Source: Flavobacteriaceae bacterium
GTDB lineage: Bacteria; Bacteroidota; Bacteroidia; Flavobacteriales; Flavobacteriaceae
Assembly (NCBI GenBank): GCA_024638165.1
Contig: JAHEKV010000003.1
Span: 124,001-188,000 of the forward strand
Reading direction: 5' to 3'
DNA length: 64,000 nucleotides
How positions within the stretch are numbered: position 1 is the stretch's first letter; the number at the start of each line of letters is the position of its first letter. The notes beneath the pieces were generated by a model. That model searched no databases, was not told where the DNA came from, and worked only from the letters and a program-made list of their open reading frames with translations. Positions 49,362 through 57,539 of the stretch are shown here, in pieces. The translations under genes and the position numbers were made by a program.

Positions 49362-50065
49362 ATTTTGATCAAATAAAAACCATAGCATTTGACGCAGACG
49401 ATACGCTTTGGGTCAATGAAACCTATTTTCGAGACACAGAGGAGCGTTTTGCTTCTTTATTAGAGCGTTTTGAAACCAAGAATAAGATAGATCAGGAGCT
49501 CTTTAAAAAGGAGATGCAGAATCTGCCGGTTTACGGATATGGTATCAAAGGTTTTATGTTGTCTATGATTGAATTGGCCATAGAACTTTCTAATGGATCG
49601 GTCTCGCCTGAAGTATTGCAAGAAATTCTGGTAATGGGAAAGGAAATGATTGCGCATCCGGTCGAATTGCTACCTCATATCAAAGAAGTACTTGAGAAAT
49701 TATCGAGAAGGTATCGACTCATTGTACTTACCAAAGGAGATTTACTCGATCAAGAGCGAAAATTAGAAGCATCAGGACTCAGTCAGTACTTTCATCATGT
49801 GGAGGTCATGAGTGATAAAACACCGGAAAAATACCAACATTTACTCGATCATTTACAGATCAAAACCTCTGAATTTCTGATGGTCGGAAATAGCTTAAAG
49901 TCTGATGTACTTCCACTTATTGAAATTGGGGCACAGGCCATACACATACCGTTTCATACCACATGGGCTCACGAGGAGGTGTCAAAAGAAAGAGCCGAGG
50001 AGGCTGACTTTTTGACGCTTTCAGATGCGAAGGAACTACTCGAGGTTCTTCCTATTCTTTCATAG
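49358..50065 (+). CDS. HAD-family hydrolase (YjjG-like)
   Basis: A 235-residue HAD phosphatase with motif I A-F-D-A-D-D-T-L-W (11-19), a helical cap, motif II V-L-T-K-G-D near 125, and motif III/IV M-V-G-N-S-L-K-S-D near 171. It looks like YjjG-type nucleotidases or phosphoglycolate phosphatases; a KdsC-like Kdo-8-phosphate phosphatase is unlikely, because the cap is large while KdsC has almost none. Overlaps kdsB by 4 bases and the convergent yebC by 14. Confidence 0.85.
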   Translation: MNFDQIKTIAFDADDTLWVNETYFRDTEERFASLLERFETKNKIDQELFKKEMQNLPVYGYGIKGFMLSMIELAIELSNGSVSPEVLQEILVMGKEMIAHPVELLPHIKEVLEKLSRRYRLIVLTKGDLLDQERKLEASGLSQYFHHVEVMSDKTPEKYQHLLDHLQIKTSEFLMVGNSLKSDVLPLIEIGAQAIHIPFHTTWAHEEVSKERAEEADFLTLSDAKELLEVLPILS

Positions 50066-50762
50066 TGTGGTACACGTTCTGAACGTCATCGTCTTCCTCA
50101 ATTTTTTCGAGTAGTTTTTCGATGTCAGCAACTTGCTCTTCTGTAAGTTCTTTAGTGACCTGTGGAATTCGTTCAAAACCTGAAGAACGAATTTCGATTT
50201 CGCGGTTTTCGAGTTCCTTCTGTAATGCACCAAAAGCTTCAAAAGGAGCGTAGATCATTAGTGAGTCTTCATCCTGAAAAACCTCTTCTACACCGTGATC
50301 AATCAGATCGAGCTCTAACTCTTCAGGATCAATTCCTTCTGCTGAAATTTGAAAATTACAGGTGTGATCGAACATGAATTCGACCGATCCTGAGGTGCCT
50401 AGGCTACCGTTACATTTATTGAAGTAGCTACGAACATTTGCAACGGTACGCGTTGAATTATCAGTTGCTGTTTCGATGAGTATTGCAATACCGTGAGGGC
50501 CGTATCCTTCGTATAAGATTTCTTTAAAATCACCTAAATTCTTATCTGTAGCTCGTTTGATGGCTCTTTCTACATTATCCTTAGGCATGTTTGCTGCCTT
50601 AGCATTCTGTATTACCGCACGTAATTTTGCATTACTGTCTGGATCTGGACCACCTTCTTTTACAGCAATTACAATATCCTTTCCAATACGTGTAAAGGCT
50701 TTGGACATTGCTGCCCAACGCTTCATTTTTCTAGCCTTTCTAAATTCAAACGCTCTTCCCAT
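50052..50762 (-). CDS. YebC/PmpR family protein
   Basis: A 236-residue protein with M-G-R-A-F-E-F-R-K-A-R-K-M-K-R-W and the later Y-E-G-Y-G-P-H-G-I-A and N-K-C-N-G-S-L-G-T-S-G-S-V-E-F-M-F signatures of the TACO1/YebC family. Members were named transcription regulators; recent work on YebC proteins links them to relieving ribosome stalling at proline-rich stretches. A TACTTTTG box (50785-50792) lies 22 bases upstream. Confidence 0.94.
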   Translation of the reverse strand: MGRAFEFRKARKMKRWAAMSKAFTRIGKDIVIAVKEGGPDPDSNAKLRAVIQNAKAANMPKDNVERAIKRATDKNLGDFKEILYEGYGPHGIAILIETATDNSTRTVANVRSYFNKCNGSLGTSGSVEFMFDHTCNFQISAEGIDPEELELDLIDHGVEEVFQDEDSLMIYAPFEAFGALQKELENREIEIRSSGFERIPQVTKELTEEQVADIEKLLEKIEEDDDVQNVYHTMKE

Positions 50763-50784
50763 TTTGGTGGTTTTGTTACGAAAA

Positions 50785-50792
50785 CAAAAGTA
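50785..50792 (-). promoter_or_regulatory. -7 promoter element for yebC
   Basis: TACTTTTG on the minus strand, followed by TTTTCG. The base run at the -33 position reads ATTT, one base short of the consensus. Confidence 0.5.
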
Positions 50793-50809
50793 GTAAAATT
50801 GCCTGTCCT

Positions 50810-51631
50810 TTAAATAGGGTGATGATGTCTTATTACCTCATTAACGTCGAATTGAAGGTATTTAGGCAGAGGTCTGTCTTTGGCAATTACCGCTGAGTAA
50901 CGAATGTCATTGGTCGTATATACTCGCTTTAAGGTTGGATGAAAGTTACCAAGCCGATCAATTAAGCTACGAATAAAGTCTTCGTGTAAACAAAGATCCC
51001 TGCTGCCGAGATGTAGTATCCCTTTCTTGTTTCGATTGACGATGTAATGAATTTGCTGCGCTAATTTGTCTGCAAAGGTTACATTCAACGATAAGTTGGG
51101 GAATACCTCGATCGCCTTACCTTGTAAGATCTGAGATTTTAATTCTTGTAGGCGAGGAGACTGATTTCCATAGATCATTGGAACGCGCAGAATGGTCCAT
51201 TTGCGTTCCGGTAATTTCATTAGACTGTTTTCAATCTGTATCTGATATTTTCCTTGCGGACTGGCCGAAAGGGTCTTATCATTTTCATAATTCGGAAATT
51301 GAGTATAGGCATCGAAAACATTCGCAGAGCTCAAAAATATAATTTGAGCTTTATGTTTGGTTAGCCATTCAATAATGTGATTATGAGTTAATACTAGATG
51401 TGCGTATGGCCCTCTTAATAGCGAGATAATTTGTGTGGGCTTAATCTCCTCTAATAGGGGCACAATGTCGTCTTCACTCGCATCGAAGGAAAAGAATCGA
51501 TGATTGTTCTCAAATTCTTGATGATGACAAAAAGTGGCGTAGGTATCGATGAAAGGACTTAATTCTTTGTAGAGTTTTTGGCCAATGAAGCCACTACCTC
51601 CTAGAATTAATATCCGATGTTTATTCATCAA
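50810..51631 (-). CDS. RmlD-like NAD(P)-binding sugar-nucleotide reductase family protein
   Basis: A 273-residue extended short-chain dehydrogenase. The nucleotide-binding motif is G-G-S-G-F-I-G (11-17), the S-S-A-N-V-F-D active-site strand is near 101, and the end resembles RmlD. The expected Y-x3-K catalytic pair appears as Y129-Q-I-Q-I133, with the Lys replaced. It may therefore bind nucleotide without the usual reductase chemistry. It overlaps gcvT by 4 bases (ATGA), so it is made with it; no other rhamnose genes are near. Confidence 0.8.
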   Translation of the reverse strand: MMNKHRILILGGSGFIGQKLYKELSPFIDTYATFCHHQEFENNHRFFSFDASEDDIVPLLEEIKPTQIISLLRGPYAHLVLTHNHIIEWLTKHKAQIIFLSSANVFDAYTQFPNYENDKTLSASPQGKYQIQIENSLMKLPERKWTILRVPMIYGNQSPRLQELKSQILQGKAIEVFPNLSLNVTFADKLAQQIHYIVNRNKKGILHLGSRDLCLHEDFIRSLIDRLGNFHPTLKRVYTTNDIRYSAVIAKDRPLPKYLQFDVNEVIRHHHPI

Positions 51632-52704
51632 GCCTTGTAAAAGGGCAGTTTAACTACTTCAGCCTCTAAAGACTTGTTACGTACTTGAATGAATACTTTG
51701 GAACCAGGAACTGCCTTATCAATAGTTACATAACCAAGGCCAATACCATATCCTAAAGAAGGAGAACTAGTGCCTGAAGTTACTCGTCCGATCTTGGTGC
51801 CTTCTTCATTGCAGATTTCATAGTCGTGTCTTGGAATACCTTTGTCAATCATCTTAAAACCGACCAATCGATTCGCTACTCCTTGTTCTTTATCTTTCTC
51901 GATCTTCGCTTTATTGATGAAGTCATGATTGAATTTAGTTACCCAACCTAGACCTGCTTCGATCGGATGTGTAGTTTCATCAATATCATTGCCATAGAGA
52001 CAGTATCCCATTTCTAAACGCAAGGTATCTCTAGCGGCAAGCCCTATTGGTTTAATTCCCGCTTCTAGGATCAGATCCCAGAGTACATCAATCATATCAT
52101 TTTTACAATAGATCTCAAAGCCTCCCGACCCGGTGTACCCAGTCGCTGAGATAATTAGATCATTGATTCCTGAAAGAGACCCCTCAATAAAGTGATAAAA
52201 AGGGACACTGCTAAGGTTAAATGAGGTAAAGGATTGTAGTATTTCAGCTGCCTTTGGTCCTTGAACGGCAAGAAGTGAATAGTTACCAGACTCATTTCTT
52301 ATTGATGCACCAATAGATTCATTTTCTTTACTAATATGTGTCCAGTCTTTTTCAATGTTAGAGGCATTCACGACTAGCATGAATTTCTCTTCATCTATTT
52401 TATACACGATTAAATCGTCAACAATTCCATCATTGTAATTTGGAAAGTAGTTGTACTGTGCGGCGCCAATTTTGAGCTTTGCCGTATCGTTACTACACAC
52501 TCGATTTAGTAATTCTTGAGCCTTTGGGCCTTCGATAAAAAATTCGCCCATATGCGATACATCAAATACACCAGCATTTTCTCTTACTGCTTTGTGCTCT
52601 AATTGAATACCTTCATAAGAAACCGGCATTTGGAAACCGGCGAATTCAACCATTTTGGCACCTAAGGCCACATGCTTATCGTAAAGTGCAGTTCTCTTCA
52701 TCAC
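51628..52704 (-). CDS. gcvT: Aminomethyltransferase (glycine cleavage T protein)
   Basis: Transfers the methylene group from the lipoyl-H protein to tetrahydrofolate. A 358-residue protein with F-A-G-F-Q-M-P-V-S-Y, F-D-V-S-H-M-G-E-F near 47, and the C-terminal G-R-V-T-S-G-T-S-S-P-S-L. The other glycine-cleavage genes are not here; lpdA at 27 kb may supply the L protein. It follows thrC by 23 bases, a short gap with a weak TAATTTTA box. Confidence 0.96.
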   Translation of the reverse strand: MMKRTALYDKHVALGAKMVEFAGFQMPVSYEGIQLEHKAVRENAGVFDVSHMGEFFIEGPKAQELLNRVCSNDTAKLKIGAAQYNYFPNYNDGIVDDLIVYKIDEEKFMLVVNASNIEKDWTHISKENESIGASIRNESGNYSLLAVQGPKAAEILQSFTSFNLSSVPFYHFIEGSLSGINDLIISATGYTGSGGFEIYCKNDMIDVLWDLILEAGIKPIGLAARDTLRLEMGYCLYGNDIDETTHPIEAGLGWVTKFNHDFINKAKIEKDKEQGVANRLVGFKMIDKGIPRHDYEICNEEGTKIGRVTSGTSSPSLGYGIGLGYVTIDKAVPGSKVFIQVRNKSLEAEVVKLPFYKA

Positions 52705-52727
52705 TAAATTTTGTCTAAAATTAGCGA

Positions 52728-54026
52728 TTAATTACTGCTTAATAAGTCTTTGAGATCAGTATATGATTCTATTTTTTTCGAAACTTTTTCAAGAGAACGC
52801 AATCGCTTTACACTCTCGGGTGCCGCCACATCTATATCGATAGCCTTTTTTACTGCTCCATCAAACTTCACCGGATGAGCGGTTTCAAGAAAAATACCGA
52901 CTTCTGAGGAGGGATCAATAGAGCCAGCTTCTAGGCCTAAGTAGCCAATAGCCCCATGAGGGTCGGCGATATATCCGTACTCCTTGAAAAGATGCTTCAT
53001 TGCTTCTAAGGTTTGGGAATCGTCAAAACGATAAGCCTTAATAACGCGCTCTAATTCTTGTTTTTTAAATAATTCTTCGATTCGAATAAAGTTAGAGGGA
53101 TCGCTAACATCCATCGCGTTAGATAGGGTAGGAGTCGTAGGTTTAGGTTCGTAGATCTTGCTATTTAAATAGCGAACTACGGTATCATTTACATTAGTCG
53201 CAGCGATAAAACGCTCTAGAGGTAACCCAATTTCTTTAGCCATCATCCCTGCACAAATATTTCCGAAATTTCCTGAAGGAACTGAAAATACTGGCATTCT
53301 CGAGTCTTCAAGCTTTCTTAAGTTTTGATAAGCGGCGAAATAATAAAGCATTTGAGGTAACCATCGCGCCACGTTAATGCTATTTGCAGAGGTAAGCCTT
53401 CTGTGACTGATTAGATCCTTGTCAACGAAAGCTGACTTTACATAAGACTGACAATCATCAAAGCTTCCTTTCACTTCAAGGGCTGTGATATTCTGACCTA
53501 ACGTAGTCATTTGCAGTTCTTGTACCTCACTTACTTTTCCTTCGGGAAACAGAATGACTACATCGACACCTTCGACGCCAAGAAATCCGTTGGCAACCGC
53601 ACCACCAGTATCTCCTGAGGTTGCCACAAGAACAGTAGTTTTGGAATTCCAATTTTTTCGCCCTGCGAATTTGCCCAGACATTGCGCCATAAATCGAGCA
53701 CCGACATCCTTGAACGCGAGAGTCGGGCCGTGAAATAATTCTAGAGTATAGTGGGACCCAATTTCTACTAAGGGGAATTCAAAGTCTAAGGTGTTTTCTA
53801 GAATTAATTTTAGTTCTTCTTTACTGAGATCAGGCGAGGTAAAGGGGGTCATTGCCTCTATCGCTAATTCAATGAGTGGAACATTAGCGATGTCATTTAA
53901 AAGATCGTCTGAAAGTTGAGGAATTCGTTCTGGAAAATAGAGTGATCGGTCGGGTGCGATTCCTTGAATAACAGCGTCACTAAAGGAAGTGACGATGGAA
54001 CGTGAACCTAGATTATAGTAGTTCAT
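52728..54026 (-). CDS. thrC: Threonine synthase
   Basis: PLP enzyme converting O-phosphohomoserine to threonine. The 432-residue protein has the PLP Lys in G-P-T-L-A-F-K-D-V-G-A-R near 104, S-G-D-T-G-G-A-V-A-N near 150, and S-G-N-F-G-N near 250. Last gene of thrA-thrB-thrC; its start lies 14 bases inside thrB. Confidence 0.96.
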   Translation of the reverse strand: MNYYNLGSRSIVTSFSDAVIQGIAPDRSLYFPERIPQLSDDLLNDIANVPLIELAIEAMTPFTSPDLSKEELKLILENTLDFEFPLVEIGSHYTLELFHGPTLAFKDVGARFMAQCLGKFAGRKNWNSKTTVLVATSGDTGGAVANGFLGVEGVDVVILFPEGKVSEVQELQMTTLGQNITALEVKGSFDDCQSYVKSAFVDKDLISHRRLTSANSINVARWLPQMLYYFAAYQNLRKLEDSRMPVFSVPSGNFGNICAGMMAKEIGLPLERFIAATNVNDTVVRYLNSKIYEPKPTTPTLSNAMDVSDPSNFIRIEELFKKQELERVIKAYRFDDSQTLEAMKHLFKEYGYIADPHGAIGYLGLEAGSIDPSSEVGIFLETAHPVKFDGAVKKAIDIDVAAPESVKRLRSLEKVSKKIESYTDLKDLLSSN

Positions 54027-54942
54027 GAACTCCTTTTTTATCTACACTACCAGAATACAAATGGTAAGCATGTTCTTTTTTCGTCAAAAGCTGATCAAAG
54101 GATTCTCTTACTGCCATGGCGTTTTGATTACTCTCACACAAGGCAAATAACGAAGGTCCTGATCCAGAAATCCCAAAAATTAATGCCCCATTAGCCACTG
54201 CTAATTCTCTCAATTCATCAAAGTGAGGTATTTGTGACTTTCGATGAGTCTCTACCACGAAGTCTTTCGCGCAATAGGCGAGCAAATCTTTATCGTTTTT
54301 GAATAAGGCAGCCGTAAAGCCTCCTAGATTACTCCATTGTTTGATCGCTGTTTCTAGAGGTATATCTTGAGGTATTACCGTTCTTGAAGCAGAGGTCTTT
54401 ATCTCGATCTGTTGATGTGCGACTACGTAATGTAGATCTAAATCGGTTTCTAGACTTACTGCCAAATGATCTTCTTGAGTGACCACTAGGCAAAATCCTC
54501 CTAAGAGTGCCGGAGCGATATTATCCGCATGTCTTGTTTTACTAGCGATTGCCTCACCGTCGATGCAAAAGGGTAATAATTCTTTTTTGGTAAATGGTCT
54601 ACCGAGCAGCTCGTTTGCAGCGAAGGCAGCTCCGACAGCGCTTGCTGCACTACTCCCGACTCCACTACCTGGCTTAATTCTTTTATCGATGTTGATTCGA
54701 ATCCCGATGTTCGATTCTTTTGCAGCCCGGTAAACAGAGTTAGCTGCCACATAGGCGACATTTTCTTCGGGCTTATCGGGGATAGGGAACCCTTTGAGTT
54801 CTCCGAGATGAATACCAGGGCTATCAACGCGTTCGGCAATAATTTCGTCACCGGCGTCAGAAAGGCAGAATCCGAGTGCATCAAATCCAACATTAATGTT
54901 AGCTACAGAAGCTGGACACCATATGCGAACAGAATTTTTCAT
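54013..54942 (-). CDS. thrB: Homoserine kinase
   Basis: GHMP-superfamily kinase phosphorylating homoserine. A 309-residue protein with P-A-S-V-A-N-I-N-V-G-F-D-A-L-G-F near 10, the ATP motif K-P-G-S-G-V-G-S-S-A-A-S-A near 88, and G-I-S-G-S-G-P-S-L-F-A near 258. Overlaps thrA by 4 bases and thrC by 14, so the three are tightly coupled. Confidence 0.96.
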   Translation of the reverse strand: MKNSVRIWCPASVANINVGFDALGFCLSDAGDEIIAERVDSPGIHLGELKGFPIPDKPEENVAYVAANSVYRAAKESNIGIRINIDKRIKPGSGVGSSAASAVGAAFAANELLGRPFTKKELLPFCIDGEAIASKTRHADNIAPALLGGFCLVVTQEDHLAVSLETDLDLHYVVAHQQIEIKTSASRTVIPQDIPLETAIKQWSNLGGFTAALFKNDKDLLAYCAKDFVVETHRKSQIPHFDELRELAVANGALIFGISGSGPSLFALCESNQNAMAVRESFDQLLTKKEHAYHLYSGSVDKKGVHELL

Positions 54943-57392
54943 CGTTGATTGCTTGCTCTAATAATGTCTCCAAATAAACCAGAGGCGGTTACATCTGCTC
55001 CCGCGCCTGCTCCTTTAATAACGAGAGGTTGAGATCGGTAACGATCTGTGTAAAGAATCAAAATATTATCACTGCCCGATAGGTTGTAGTAATCTGAATC
55101 AGGCGAGACTGGCTTTAGACCGACCGTGGTAATGAGTTGGTCATTTTCGTCTTTATATAGCTCGGCTACAAACTTCAGTTTATTACCTTGGCTATTAGCA
55201 TTCTCAAACAGCGATTGAAAATGAGTTTCATTTTCTTTTAGTGCCTCTAAAAACCCATCGATACTCGTAGCATTCGCAGCCTTTTCAGGAAGAAAAGGAG
55301 CTGTTTTGATATCCTCAATTTCTAAAGGATAGCCACTTTCTCGAGCCAAGATTAACAACTTTCTCTTTACATCGAGACCGCTCAAATCGATTCTTGGGTC
55401 TGGTTCGGTGTACCCACCCGTCATTGCCTGTCGAACAATTGATTCGAAAGGTTCAGTTCCGTTATACGTATCGAAGATGAAATTTAAACTCCCTGAAAGT
55501 ACCGCAGTTATAGCGTTTACTGAATCCCCAGAATCAATGAGATTTTTAAGGGTGTCTATGATCGGTAATCCTGCACCTACGTTGGTTTCATAGAAGAAAG
55601 GAACTTGTCCTCTAATACTTTCTTTTTGTAAGGTTTTGTAATTATCTAAGTCTGAAGAGCAGGCGATTTTATTACAGGTAACGACTCCTATACCTTGAGA
55701 TAATAGTTGATAGTAGGTTGTGGCAACGAGGTCACTCGCTGTATTGTCAATAAAAATGCTGTTGCGTAGATTGAGCTCTGCTATGGTATTTATGAATGAC
55801 TCTATGCTTGCTGGCCTCCCTGACTCTAGCGGTTGCTTCCAATCTTCTAGGTTATGCCCGCCAGATATGAAGCTCATCGTTCTAGAGTTGCTAATTCCCA
55901 CAACGCGAAGGTCAATCGATAGTTTTTCGAGTAAATGGTCTTTTTGATTGTTAAGAATATTCAATAGGCGAGAGCCAACGGTTCCAACACCAACAACAAA
56001 TAGATTTACTTGCTTTCGTTGTCGTTCAAAGAAGCGCTCATGAATGGTATTCAGCGCTTTCTTGACATTCTTTTGTTCAATGACAAAAGAGATGTTTCGC
56101 TCTGAAGAACCTTGTGCGATCGCTACAATATTGATGTTATTGGCTCCTAGGCTACTGAAAAGCTTGCCGCTTACTCCAGTATGACTCTTCATTTGCTCTC
56201 CTACAAGGGCAACGATACTTAAGTCTGAGACTACGGTAACTGGCTGTATTCTGCGGGTCTCGATCTCTAGCGCAAATTCTCGATCGATTACTGCTTTTGC
56301 CCGATGTGCATCTTCGGTAGCTACCGCTACGCATAAGGAATATTCTGAAGAGGCCTGGGTAATTAGAATGATATTAATTCTTTCATTGCCTATGGCTTCG
56401 AAAAAGCGTTTAGCGAATCCGAAACGACCAATCATACCGGCTCCCTCAACGGTAATTAAAGAAATCGACTCTAAATGGGTGATACCACTTACGGTAGTTG
56501 TGTTCTTGTCAGATGAAAGATTCTGAATTAGCGTTCCTGGAGCATCGGGTTCAAAGGTATTCTTGATGTAAATCGGAATCTTTTTTTCAAAAGCTGGTTG
56601 TACTGATGGAGCGTACAATACCTTAGCCCCAAAATGTGATAACTCTAAGGCTTCGCGATAAGAAAGCTTTTCTACGGGTCGTGCTTGTTTTACGACTCTC
56701 GGGTCAGCGGTGTATATCCCACTTACGTCGGTATAGATAAATAGTTTACTTGCTTCTAGTCCTGCTGAATAAAGAGCGGCTGAAAAATCAGATCCTCCTC
56801 GTCCTAGAGTGGTGGGAACCCCGTTTTCAGTACTTGCAATATAACCTGGAAGAACCACAATCTCATCGTGTTCTAGCAGACTTTGCATCAAACGGTAAGA
56901 TGGTTTTTGCATCACCTTTCTCTCACCGTTTTGGTCACTTACTGTAATAAATTGGTAAGAGTTTTTCCAAATCGCCTGGCTTCCTGAGCCATTGAGTTTT
57001 TCGGTTAAGAGCAAAGAAGAAAAAAGCTCGCCTGTTCCCAATATTTTATCGGTAATTCGCGGCCCTGCTTCTCTGGTTAAAAATACGCCTTCTAGCATCT
57101 TCGAAAGCTCCTCTTTGTATCTTGTAATTGCTTTTGTGGTAAACTCAGAGAGTTCAAGATTTTCAGAAATGGCATCTACCTTGGCAAAGACACTCTCAAG
57201 TGAATCCAAGTACTCTTTGTCTTGCCTTGAAGCCGATTCAAGGGCCGTAGTTAAAAGATTAGTGGTATTTCCGAATGCTGAAACAACAACCGTAACACGG
57301 TCCTTCGCGGCATGGGATTTTATAATAGTTACCACCTTGTTAAGGCGTTCTGAATCGGCTACAGAACTACCTCCAAATTTTAATACGATCAT
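54939..57392 (-). CDS. thrA: Bifunctional aspartokinase/homoserine dehydrogenase I
   Basis: Catalyses the first and third steps from aspartate to threonine. The 817-residue protein has the kinase start V-L-K-F-G-G-S-S-V (3-11), two ACT domains in the middle (about 310-460) for feedback control, and a homoserine dehydrogenase half from about 465 with V-G-V-G-T-V-G-S-R-L and the catalytic K-R-K-L-L-I-L-A-R-E. Organisation thrA-thrB-thrC is as in enterobacteria. Upstream is a short ORF with hairpin and terminator that may act as attenuator. Confidence 0.97.
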   Translation of the reverse strand: MIVLKFGGSSVADSERLNKVVTIIKSHAAKDRVTVVVSAFGNTTNLLTTALESASRQDKEYLDSLESVFAKVDAISENLELSEFTTKAITRYKEELSKMLEGVFLTREAGPRITDKILGTGELFSSLLLTEKLNGSGSQAIWKNSYQFITVSDQNGERKVMQKPSYRLMQSLLEHDEIVVLPGYIASTENGVPTTLGRGGSDFSAALYSAGLEASKLFIYTDVSGIYTADPRVVKQARPVEKLSYREALELSHFGAKVLYAPSVQPAFEKKIPIYIKNTFEPDAPGTLIQNLSSDKNTTTVSGITHLESISLITVEGAGMIGRFGFAKRFFEAIGNERINIILITQASSEYSLCVAVATEDAHRAKAVIDREFALEIETRRIQPVTVVSDLSIVALVGEQMKSHTGVSGKLFSSLGANNINIVAIAQGSSERNISFVIEQKNVKKALNTIHERFFERQRKQVNLFVVGVGTVGSRLLNILNNQKDHLLEKLSIDLRVVGISNSRTMSFISGGHNLEDWKQPLESGRPASIESFINTIAELNLRNSIFIDNTASDLVATTYYQLLSQGIGVVTCNKIACSSDLDNYKTLQKESIRGQVPFFYETNVGAGLPIIDTLKNLIDSGDSVNAITAVLSGSLNFIFDTYNGTEPFESIVRQAMTGGYTEPDPRIDLSGLDVKRKLLILARESGYPLEIEDIKTAPFLPEKAANATSIDGFLEALKENETHFQSLFENANSQGNKLKFVAELYKDENDQLITTVGLKPVSPDSDYYNLSGSDNILILYTDRYRSQPLVIKGAGAGADVTASGLFGDIIRASNQR

Positions 57393-57428
57393 GATTGATG
57401 AATTCTAAGCGAGCAAAGTACTTCAAAA

Positions 57429-57461
57429 CAAAAAAAGAGCACAGAAACCTGTACTCTTTTT
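57429..57461 (-). terminator. Terminator between clpC and thrA (possible attenuator)
   Basis: Stem arms CTGTACTCTTTTT (57449-57461) and AAAAAGAGCACAG (57432-57444) pair over 13 positions with one G-U and a 4-base loop; on the minus strand it is followed by a run of T. It ends clpC transcription or, with the leader ORF above it, regulates thrABC. Confidence 0.85.
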
Positions 57462-57470
57462 AACATAATT

Positions 57471-57527
57471 CTATTTAGAATCTAGAATTATTACTTCTTC
57501 TGCAGCAGAACTATCGAAACGCTGCAT
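57471..57527 (-). CDS. Candidate 18-residue leader peptide of thrABC
   Basis: ATG at 57527 opens M-Q-R-F-D-S-S-A-A-E-E-V-I-I-L-D-S-K and stops at 57471, starting 12 bases after the clpC stop. Codons for Ile-Ile-Leu (ATA ATT CTA) form the 5' arm of a perfect 9-base hairpin (57465-57473 with 57483-57491), which lies just before the intrinsic terminator. Isoleucine is an end product of the threonine branch, so a ribosome-stalling leader is conceivable. Threonine codons are absent, which argues against a classical thr leader. Confidence 0.4.
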   Translation of the reverse strand: MQRFDSSAAEEVIILDSK

Positions 57528-57539
57528 TTTGTTTAATCT

